Assembly: GCA_018062515.1 (NCBI GenBank) | Contig: JAGOSC010000093.1 | Location: 1-6,362, forward strand | DNA: 6,362 nucleotides | Source: Candidatus Omnitrophota bacterium | GTDB taxonomy: Bacteria; Omnitrophota; Gorgyraeia; Zapsychrales; Zapsychraceae | Reading direction: 5' to 3' | Shown: positions 1 to 4,986 of the stretch, in pieces | How positions within the stretch are numbered: position 1 is the stretch's first letter | Layout of the letters: every line of letters starts with the position of its first letter | Made by a program: the position numbers and the translations under genes | Notes under the pieces: model-generated | What the model was told of the DNA's origin: nothing | Database searches by the model: none | The model's input: only the letters and a program-made list of their open reading frames with translations

Positions 1-200
1 TGATTGGGGAATATCAGTTGTCCATTACCATAAAAGCTAAGTCCTTCTACACTTAAATCATATGTATAGGTTTCAAATATCTTGGTGGAATAGTCTATTT
101 GTACTCTAACTCGAACCCGGGTCTTCAGTCGTCTAACCTTGCGCTTTTCTAACTGCTGAACCTGACTTTGATATCCTGATTCTAGAACCGATGAATTCAT
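1..200 (-). CDS. PilZ-domain protein, 5' part only (C-terminus beyond window edge)
   Basis: Translating the minus strand from the ATG at 200-198 gives 66 uninterrupted codons running off the window edge. The protein starts MNSSVLESGYQSQ and then has a basic stretch with R23, R24 and R28 (RRLKTR), fitting the PilZ RxxxR motif. It is followed by a beta-rich segment and D48-L-S-V-E-G53, fitting the PilZ [D/N]xSxxG motif. In the family these two motifs together wrap intercalated c-di-GMP, so this is probably a small cytoplasmic c-di-GMP effector that changes the activity of a partner. The start is supported by AAAGG five bases upstream. It lies 150 bp downstream of the receiver gene on the same strand, with no terminator seen between them. 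Both binding motifs are intact, so binding is plausible but inferred. The rest of the protein and its partner are unknown; it could be a lone PilZ domain or a larger fusion. Confidence 0.8.
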   Translation of the reverse strand, partial: MNSSVLESGYQSQVQQLEKRKVRRLKTRVRVRVQIDYSTKIFETYTYDLSVEGLSFYGNGQLIFPN

Positions 201-205
201 ATTTA

Positions 206-210
206 CCTTT
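206..210 (-). promoter_or_regulatory. Shine-Dalgarno of the PilZ gene
   Basis: AAAGG on the minus strand lies five bases before the ATG at 200-198. A second purine-rich AGAGGA lies further upstream at about 214-219. The nearer site sets the start. It is also inside the sequence complementary to 339-350, so it could be hidden by RNA pairing (see the spacer entry). Confidence 0.6.
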
Positions 211-219
211 CTATTCCTC

Positions 220-243
220 TTAAGTAGGGTTTTACCGACTTAA
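220..243 (-). repeat. Inverted repeat just upstream of the PilZ Shine-Dalgarno
   Basis: TTAAGT and ACTTAA are perfect 6-bp arms separated by 12 bases. Within the loop GGT-AAA-ACC can extend the stem past a small internal bulge. In the minus-strand RNA this hairpin ends directly before AGAGGA, so it may shape access to the ribosome-binding site. It is not followed by a T tract, so it is not an intrinsic terminator. Confidence 0.4.
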
Positions 244-284
244 CTATTTTTCATCTATTAAAAATATATCTGGAAAGTGCAAAG

Positions 285-299
285 TTAGGTAGGACCTAA
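285..299. repeat. Short palindrome in the RR2-PilZ spacer
   Basis: TTAGGT-AGG-ACCTAA is a perfect 6-bp inverted repeat with a 3-base centre. It could be a small RNA hairpin within the leader or a protein-binding site for control of the PilZ gene. No U tract follows it on either strand. Short AT-rich palindromes arise by chance, so support is limited. Confidence 0.35.
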
Positions 300-350
300 T
301 TCTCCTTAAAAGGGACACTTTTCTACTTTTATTGGGAAAAAAAGGTAAAT

Positions 351-740
351 TTAGGTAAGTTCTTGAATGGTTTGAAGCAATAATTCAGGGGGTAATGGCT
401 TACTAAGCACTCGATCCGCAAGCTTCAATATCTCTAATTCTTCAGCTTGCCAATCGTCTAAATGTGGCAAACTCCCCGTCGGCGGGCGTCCAGAGACGAT
501 CATTACTTTCAATTGGCTATACGTATCTTTAATATCTTTAAGAATATCAAAACCGCTTTCCAGCGGTAATTTCAAATCAAGAATAATTAAATCGTACTGA
601 GCTTGCCTTAAGTACTCTCTGGCCTGAATTCCGTTATGCGTCGCGTTAACCTGATATCCACATTCCCTTAAGAAATCCGTTAGTTCTTCGCATAACTCCT
701 CATCATCGTCAATGAGTAATATTTTTTTTGATATGTTCAT
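351..740 (-). CDS. Single-domain response regulator (CheY/Spo0F-like receiver)
   Basis: This 129-residue protein is a receiver domain with no output domain. The acidic cluster D11-D13 follows beta-1 (ILLIDDDEE). D55 in LIILDLKLP is the predicted phosphorylated aspartate, S83 in VMIVSG is the conserved Ser/Thr, and K114 in LSKPLPP is the conserved lysine. Its ATG overlaps the kinase stop as ATGA, so it is translationally coupled to the kinase, which is the obvious phosphodonor. Stand-alone receivers act through protein contacts, as phosphorelay intermediates or as phosphate sinks; which applies here is not visible. One oddity is that S83 and K114 are 31 residues apart, against about 22 in typical receivers. 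The extra residues (about 86-104: Pro-rich, then acidic) sit in the beta-4/alpha-4 face often used for partner binding. The response-regulator call is certain; the role is inferred. Confidence 0.93.
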   Translation of the reverse strand: MNISKKILLIDDDEELCEELTDFLRECGYQVNATHNGIQAREYLRQAQYDLIILDLKLPLESGFDILKDIKDTYSQLKVMIVSGRPPTGSLPHLDDWQAEELEILKLADRVLSKPLPPELLLQTIQELT

Positions 741-3193
741 GACTTACGCTTGGGAAGAGTGATTGTCACCGTCGTGCCAAAACCAACTTTACTATCAACG
801 TCAATTCTCCCATTATGAAGTTCAATAAGTTCATTACAGATAGCCAGCCCCAATCCCGTACCCTTAGATTTTCTGGTAAAAAAAGGTTGGAATATTTTCG
901 TTAAATCCTCTGGGTCAATCCCGCATCCGCTGTCCGTTATGCTGATTTTAATGAAGTCCCCCGTCGGGATAACTTGAATAACAAGGCTTCCTTCATTTTC
1001 CTTCATGGACTGAACAGCATTAACCATTACATTATTAAAAACTTCCCGGATCTGAAACGTATCAACTTCCATATGACAAACCTGGTTGGGCGGATATCTT
1101 TTTTGCAGGAAAATTTTGTTTCCTAAAAATCTGGCGCTGACCGTTTGCATACATTCATCCAAAATTTCACATATATTGACCAATGTATGTTGTGGAGGCT
1201 TGATGGATGAATAATTCAATAAATTATTAATGATTTGATTGCTTTCGAAAATTTTCTTCTCGATGTTTTGTAAATGCCGGCTATCGGCCAACTCCTTATG
1301 TTTCATCTTAAGGTTATAGCTGGCCATTTGAATAACACCCAGAGGATTACGTAATTCATGGGCGACGGTCGCGGCTAAAGTTCCAATGCCAGCCAGGCGG
1401 GAGCTATGTTTTAATTTTTGTTCCGTTTTAGTAAGTTCTTTCAGGCCTTCATCGACGAGATCCGTTAAAGCCTCTTTATCTCGTTGTAAAATTTCCTCCG
1501 CCTTTTTAAGATCAGTAATATCTACGCAAGAACCGATATAACCGATAAATGTTCCGTTGTAATTATGCAAAGGAACCCCACTATTCAAAATCCAACGATA
1601 TTCATTATCAGCCCGTCTCACACGGTAATCCATAGTGAAGTCTACTCGACGGTTAAAAGCTGATGTATACTGCTCCAAACATCTATTCACGTCGTCAGGA
1701 TATACACTTTCCACCCAACCATTCCCGGATTCCTGCTCGATCGAGCGGCCGGTAAATGTCAACCAAGGCTTGTTAAAAAAATGAAATTTTGTGTCCGCCC
1801 CCGCCATCCAAATCATGACCGGCGCATGATCGGCCATAGTCCTGAAATAAGCTTCACGTTCCTTTAAAATAAGTTCCGAATGTTTCCGAACCGTAATGTC
1901 CGTAATCAAAGCCAATATATGCTTTTTCCCGCTGATATCTAAGTTGGTTAAATCGAGCTCAATCGGAATGGGTTCACCCTTTTTTCCTACGCCGTAAATG
2001 TCCTTTTCTAATCTTACCGGACGATTAGAACTCGACGACAAGACGTCAGCACGTTTGATATTTTTTCGTGAGTGAATGCGATCCGGCAATAGAAGATCAT
2101 AATCCATTGTAAGCGCCTCCTCGCGTGAGTAACCAAAAAGACGTTCCGCTTGACGATTAAACATTTCAATCTTTCCGGAAGCATTGATGATCATTTTCGC
2201 GATCGGAGAAAATTCAAAAATCTGCTCAAACCTTACCTTATTACCCTCGAGCTCCCTTAAGAAATGATTACGTTCCTGCATGGCAGCCGTTAATGCCATT
2301 CCGGTTAAAGAAACCATACTCACCAACATTTGTACTAAAATTAATGCCTCATTCTTGGGTAAATGCCCAAAGGAACCAAACCCTTGCAGAGTTCCCCACA
2401 CGGCATATACGGAGGTAATCAATGTCATTATCCCCAACCCCAACCTAAGAAAACGGCAACTCCCCCATACCATCACCGGAAAAACAATGTACGCTAATGG
2501 CCAATGATCTAAACTTACTGATGTTTTGCCGCCAAAGACAATGAAATTACTTAAAACAGCACAAATAAGAAATAATAAAAACTCCGAAACATCTGTTCTT
2601 TTTTTGAAATTGCTTCGGAGGCTTTGAGAAAACATCCATAAAATAGGTATTACAGTCAATATGCCTGTCACGTCGCCGCTCCACCAGGTCACAAACACGC
2701 GTGAAAATAAATCCAACGGAACTTGTCCCGCTAAACTCAACCAAATCAAGCCATTATAAGCGCCCACCAAACACATCACTAAAGTAATAGCAAAGAAAAT
2801 AAAAACATCTTTGGTATGAAGTAATGGGTGGCTGCCAAAAATCAGTTTTCTAAATAAATTTACACCTAAAACAGCTTCCAAAGTGTTGCCAATAGCGATT
2901 AAAAAAGAAAGAATATAAACCTGAAACAAGGGGGTCATGGAATGGTTTAAGAAGTTAAGACTATTCGCGAGAAAAGCGCCGATGAGAATTCCCGGCCAGA
3001 TCCGCCTACCAAAGACTAACATAGCCGCAAAGGCCAAACCCGACGGCGGCCAGACGGGTGAAACATTCGTTTCCTGAAAAGCAAGTAATAAACTAAGCCG
3101 TGCTGTTAAGAAATAGGCAAAAGCAATCAGACATATTTGTACGCGGACATCTGATAAAAATATTTTTAAACCGTTCTTTGTTCGTCCTTCCAT
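737..3193 (-). CDS. Membrane histidine kinase, MASE1-PAS-PAS-HisKA-HATPase
   Basis: From the ATG at 3193 the protein has 818 residues. Residues about 12-306 form a MASE1 integral-membrane sensor with 8-9 hydrophobic segments and the hallmarks SPVWPPSGLAFA and TWWSGDVTG. Two cytoplasmic PAS domains follow (about 319-436, with FGYSREEAL, and 448-567, PAS_3-like, with RRADNEYRWI), then a short coiled linker. The HisKA dimerisation domain carries H612 in AHELRNPLGV. The ATPase domain has N725 (N box), DSGCGI (G1, from D754), FQPFFTRK (F box) and GTGLGLAI (G2), so every catalytic box is intact. There is no fused receiver, so phosphate should go to the flanking regulators. Start choice: GGA lies 7 bases before the ATG at 3193. 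An ATG at 3208 is possible (11-nt overlap with RR1). A GTG at 3259 would only add out-of-frame RR1 sequence. The MASE1 ligand is unknown. Confidence 0.95.
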   Translation of the reverse strand: MEGRTKNGLKIFLSDVRVQICLIAFAYFLTARLSLLLAFQETNVSPVWPPSGLAFAAMLVFGRRIWPGILIGAFLANSLNFLNHSMTPLFQVYILSFLIAIGNTLEAVLGVNLFRKLIFGSHPLLHTKDVFIFFAITLVMCLVGAYNGLIWLSLAGQVPLDLFSRVFVTWWSGDVTGILTVIPILWMFSQSLRSNFKKRTDVSEFLLFLICAVLSNFIVFGGKTSVSLDHWPLAYIVFPVMVWGSCRFLRLGLGIMTLITSVYAVWGTLQGFGSFGHLPKNEALILVQMLVSMVSLTGMALTAAMQERNHFLRELEGNKVRFEQIFEFSPIAKMIINASGKIEMFNRQAERLFGYSREEALTMDYDLLLPDRIHSRKNIKRADVLSSSSNRPVRLEKDIYGVGKKGEPIPIELDLTNLDISGKKHILALITDITVRKHSELILKEREAYFRTMADHAPVMIWMAGADTKFHFFNKPWLTFTGRSIEQESGNGWVESVYPDDVNRCLEQYTSAFNRRVDFTMDYRVRRADNEYRWILNSGVPLHNYNGTFIGYIGSCVDITDLKKAEEILQRDKEALTDLVDEGLKELTKTEQKLKHSSRLAGIGTLAATVAHELRNPLGVIQMASYNLKMKHKELADSRHLQNIEKKIFESNQIINNLLNYSSIKPPQHTLVNICEILDECMQTVSARFLGNKIFLQKRYPPNQVCHMEVDTFQIREVFNNVMVNAVQSMKENEGSLVIQVIPTGDFIKISITDSGCGIDPEDLTKIFQPFFTRKSKGTGLGLAICNELIELHNGRIDVDSKVGFGTTVTITLPKRKS

Positions 3194-3215
3194 ATTTTTA
3201 TCCAACATTTTTTTT
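3191..3215 (-). promoter_or_regulatory. RR1/kinase junction: coupled start beside an A8 run
   Basis: The RR1 stop (TAA, 3200-3198) sits inside GGATAAAAATATGG. GGA is 7 bases before the ATG at 3193 and serves as a weak Shine-Dalgarno overlapping the stop, so ribosomes ending RR1 can restart on the kinase. The alternative ATG at 3208 has no Shine-Dalgarno, only an A run. A tract of eight A residues (3215-3208) lies at the end of RR1, and a seven-base A tract lies just upstream of it at 3224-3218. Confidence 0.5.
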
Positions 3216-3944
3216 GGTTTTTTTAAATTGTCTTTTATAAGAACCCGGGGTACCCCCACTGTATTTTTTAAATAATCTCGTCAAGGGTTTTATATTTTCA
3301 TAACCCAGCAGGCGGGCTACTTCGTTAGTATTCAGATGATTTTGGGTAAGAAGTTTTTTTGCCTCTTCATATTTTAATTTCAAGCGATATTCATTGAATC
3401 CCTGCCCTGTTCTTTCCATAAATGTCCGGCTGAAATATTTAGGGCTGAGACATAATTCTTTCGCAACATCATTCAGTGAAATTTTTTTATTCAGATTATT
3501 TTTAGCAAAACGTTTGGCTAATTCAATCTTTCCGTTGATATCTCGCGGATGGGTCGACATTGCCTCACGGCTTTTACCTTTTTTTTGACTCTTTAGGATT
3601 CTTTGAATTGTCTCGGTCAAAAGTTCACCGCTAAAAGGCTTTTCTAAATAATCGTCCGCGCTGCCCCGTAAAGCATCGATCAACACTTCCTTGTTACCCT
3701 GGCCCGTAGAAATAATAATACCCACGCCCGGAGTTTTTTTCTTCATCTCTTTTAAAATTTCAGTACCTGCCATATCGGGTAAGTTTACATCAAGAATGAC
3801 GAGGTCAATCAGGTGAGGTTTGTGGAATATTTGCAGAGCTTCCCGGCCGGATTTAGCACACACAATCGTATATTCTTCCAGCAGCTCTTTGACTTCTTCT
3901 AAAAAATCTTCATCATCGTCAACGATGAGAATTTTATATAACAT
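3198..3944 (-). CDS. Response regulator, receiver plus AraC-family DNA-binding domain
   Basis: This 248-residue protein has a receiver at about 1-120: acidic pocket D9-D11, phosphoacceptor D52 in LVILDVNLP, T80 and K102 in LEKPF. A charged linker (about 120-143) joins it to an AraC/XylS-type double helix-turn-helix at about 146-240. The first HTH is ISLNDVAKELCLSPKYFSRT and the second is NTNEVARLLGYENI, followed by LFKKYSGGTPGSYKRQF, the family signature. It is predicted to be a cytoplasmic transcription factor activated by the kinase encoded immediately downstream, with which it is co-transcribed and translationally coupled. The receiver-AraC order resembles YesN-type regulators; in Gram-negatives the commoner outputs are OmpR, NarL and NtrC types, and the HPK4-like kinase here would more usually pair with an NtrC type. 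Targets are unknown; autoregulation is plausible given the palindrome upstream. The start ATG has GGA about 9 bases upstream. Confidence 0.94.
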   Translation of the reverse strand: MLYKILIVDDDEDFLEEVKELLEEYTIVCAKSGREALQIFHKPHLIDLVILDVNLPDMAGTEILKEMKKKTPGVGIIISTGQGNKEVLIDALRGSADDYLEKPFSGELLTETIQRILKSQKKGKSREAMSTHPRDINGKIELAKRFAKNNLNKKISLNDVAKELCLSPKYFSRTFMERTGQGFNEYRLKLKYEEAKKLLTQNHLNTNEVARLLGYENIKPLTRLFKKYSGGTPGSYKRQFKKTKKNVG

Positions 3945-3990
3945 ATGGTATTTTCCGGGTCAATTTTAATCTGTGGAAGATCAAAGATTT

Positions 3991-4003
3991 ATTTACCGTA
4001 AAT
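3991..4003. repeat. 13-bp palindrome upstream of RR1 (possible operator)
   Basis: ATTTAC-C-GTAAAT is a perfect inverted repeat with 6-bp arms and a single-base centre, 47 bp upstream of the RR1 start. It would lie downstream of the tentative promoter at 4020-4049, a position suited to repression or autoregulation. There is no direct evidence of binding, and AT-rich palindromes occur by chance. Confidence 0.3.
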
Positions 4004-4019
4004 GGTCGAAAAATATGTT

Positions 4020-4049
4020 TAATAAAACGGACAGAATCGTTTAGCTCAA
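4020..4049 (-). promoter_or_regulatory. Tentative promoter of the RR1-kinase-RR2 operon
   Basis: On the minus strand TTGAGC (4049-4044) is followed after 18 bases by TTATTA (4025-4020), a partial sigma-70-like match about 75 bases before the RR1 ATG. The rest of the 212-bp gap between the M48 gene and RR1 (3945-4156) is AT-rich, with no gene and no strong terminator. A 9-bp direct repeat (ATTAAACAT on the minus strand) occurs at 4015-4023 and 4070-4078, flanking or overlapping this promoter. Confidence 0.25.
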
Positions 4050-4156
4050 AAAGTATTCTTTACATATAAATGTTTAATGAGCTGTCAGCAAATGCTAATT
4101 GAAATTTATTTTATTCTGAGTCGTTGAAAAAATCAATAAAAATGGATCACGACTAA

Positions 4157-4975
4157 TTAATAATTTGATGTTCCCTTTTTATAATAAACCATAGCTTCGG
4201 GAAGTTGACTTTTTATCTCTCTTATTCTGTTTTCATCTGACGGATGCGAGCTTAAGAATTCAGGAATACTCTTTCCTTTCTTAAGTTCAGACATTCGTTC
4301 CCAAAAACTGACCGCATGAGAAGGATCAAATCCGGCCATCGCCATAAAAATAAGACCTAAGCGGTCCGCTTCCGTTTCATGAACGCGGCTGAACGGCAAA
4401 AGAATTCCATATTGCGCGCCAGCGCCAAACACGCCCATCCATAAAGCCCGCGTATCGTCGGGGCTATTTTGCAAAGCGCTCGATAAAGCCGCATTACCAA
4501 ATTCAGCCAGCAATCCTTGGCTCATGCGTTCATCCCCATGTTTGGCGATCGCATGGGCAATTTCATGACCCATGACCGTGGCCAAGCCATTTTCATCTTT
4601 TGTTATTGGAAGTATTCCGGTGTAAACAACAACCTTGCCGCCGGGCATGCACCAGGCATTAGCTTCATCATTCTCGACGAGATTGAATTCCCATTGATAA
4701 TTTTGCAGACGATCGGACAATCCATTCTCGGCCATATATTTTTCAACGGCTTTTTGAATCTTTTCTCCGACGGACTTTACCATTTTAGTTTTCGTTTGAT
4801 CAGCGCTTAATTTATTGGTTTTCAAAAATTCATCATATTGCTGGAAGCTGAGCGAAAGCATAGAATCCGCCGGAATCATATCCAACTGCATCCGTCCCGT
4901 CAATGGAACAGTCGAACATGATGTTAAAAAAATACTTAAAAAAACGACAGAGATATTAAAATGAGATTTATTCAT
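4157..4975 (-). CDS. M48-family zinc metalloprotease, lipoprotein (LoiP/YcaL-like)
   Basis: This 272-residue protein begins with a lipoprotein signal peptide: the hydrophobic stretch VVFLSIF ends in lipobox LTSC with C20 as the lipidated residue. Ser at +2 favours the outer membrane under the proteobacterial Lol rule. The M48 catalytic core is complete: H137-E138-I-A-H141 (two zinc ligands and the catalytic Glu), then SRVHETEAD with E200 as the expected third ligand and D204, and SSHPSDENRI with H244, matching the histidine that covers the zinc site in BepA. There is no C-terminal TPR region, so it is closer to the short LoiP/YcaL type than to BepA. Its likely role is periplasmic quality control of envelope or outer-membrane proteins. 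It lies 6 bp downstream of the rimK-like gene with Shine-Dalgarno AAGGA overlapping that gene's stop, so the two form an operon. The natural substrate is unknown. Confidence 0.93.
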   Translation of the reverse strand: MNKSHFNISVVFLSIFLTSCSTVPLTGRMQLDMIPADSMLSLSFQQYDEFLKTNKLSADQTKTKMVKSVGEKIQKAVEKYMAENGLSDRLQNYQWEFNLVENDEANAWCMPGGKVVVYTGILPITKDENGLATVMGHEIAHAIAKHGDERMSQGLLAEFGNAALSSALQNSPDDTRALWMGVFGAGAQYGILLPFSRVHETEADRLGLIFMAMAGFDPSHAVSFWERMSELKKGKSIPEFLSSHPSDENRIREIKSQLPEAMVYYKKGTSNY

Positions 4976-4986
4976 GCGTCCTTATC
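4976..4986 (-). promoter_or_regulatory. Shine-Dalgarno of the M48 gene overlapping the rimK stop
   Basis: The junction reads GGATAAGGACGCATG: the rimK stop TAA is followed at once by GGACGC and then the M48 ATG. AAGGA lies three bases before the ATG, and the purine run GGGGGA just upstream of the stop gives a second possible contact. This supports translational coupling of the two genes. Confidence 0.6.

Larger units (their letters stand above)
201..350 (-). promoter_or_regulatory. RR2-PilZ spacer with complementary ends (candidate leader structure)
   Basis: The first 12 bases after the RR2 stop codon (350-339) are complementary to the last 12 bases before the PilZ ATG (212-201): ten Watson-Crick pairs in a row, one G-U, then one A-U. 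The helix would contain the PilZ Shine-Dalgarno. Inside lie two smaller inverted repeats (285-299 and 220-243) and a weaker AAAAG/CTTTT one near 311-325. The geometry is a closing stem with inner hairpins. I recognise no known riboswitch consensus. No convincing promoter is visible: TTGCAC followed 16 bases later by TAATAG is only a 3/6 plus 3/6 match. An alternative reading is a MITE-sized insert with short terminal inverted repeats, but I see no target-site duplication. Confidence 0.45.

Noticed and set aside
3247..3256. GGGGTACCCC perfect palindrome as an operator
   Set aside because: It lies inside RR1 and encodes part of the conserved AraC-family GGTPGS stretch, so codon choice explains it.
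3194..3259. GTG at 3259 as the kinase start, giving 22 extra residues
   Set aside because: There is no Shine-Dalgarno before it, the added residues are only an out-of-frame reading of the RR1 C-terminus, and MASE1 begins well after the ATGs at 3208 and 3193.
201..4003. Recurring 7-mer ATTTACC/GGTAAAT in both spacers as a shared regulator site
   Set aside because: The same 7-mer also occurs inside coding sequence (near 1750, 2358 and 5053), so recurrence is not specific. The pairing of the two copies at 201-212 and 339-350 is kept as a separate observation.
4015..4099. Tiny plus-strand peptides starting ATGTTTAAT in the M48-RR1 gap
   Set aside because: They are only about 9-10 codons long, without ribosome-binding sites; the shared start is the 9-bp direct repeat noted elsewhere.
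4119..4154. AGTCGT/ACGACT inverted repeat as the terminator of the M48 gene
   Set aside because: The arms are only 6 bp with a 24-base AT-rich loop and no following U tract; it does not look like an intrinsic terminator.
4517..4810. Open plus-strand frame opposite the M48 gene, and similar ones near 2280-2507, 3394-3588 and 4974-5180
   Set aside because: They lie antisense to strongly supported genes, have no family resemblance and have no convincing ribosome-binding site; they are coding shadows.
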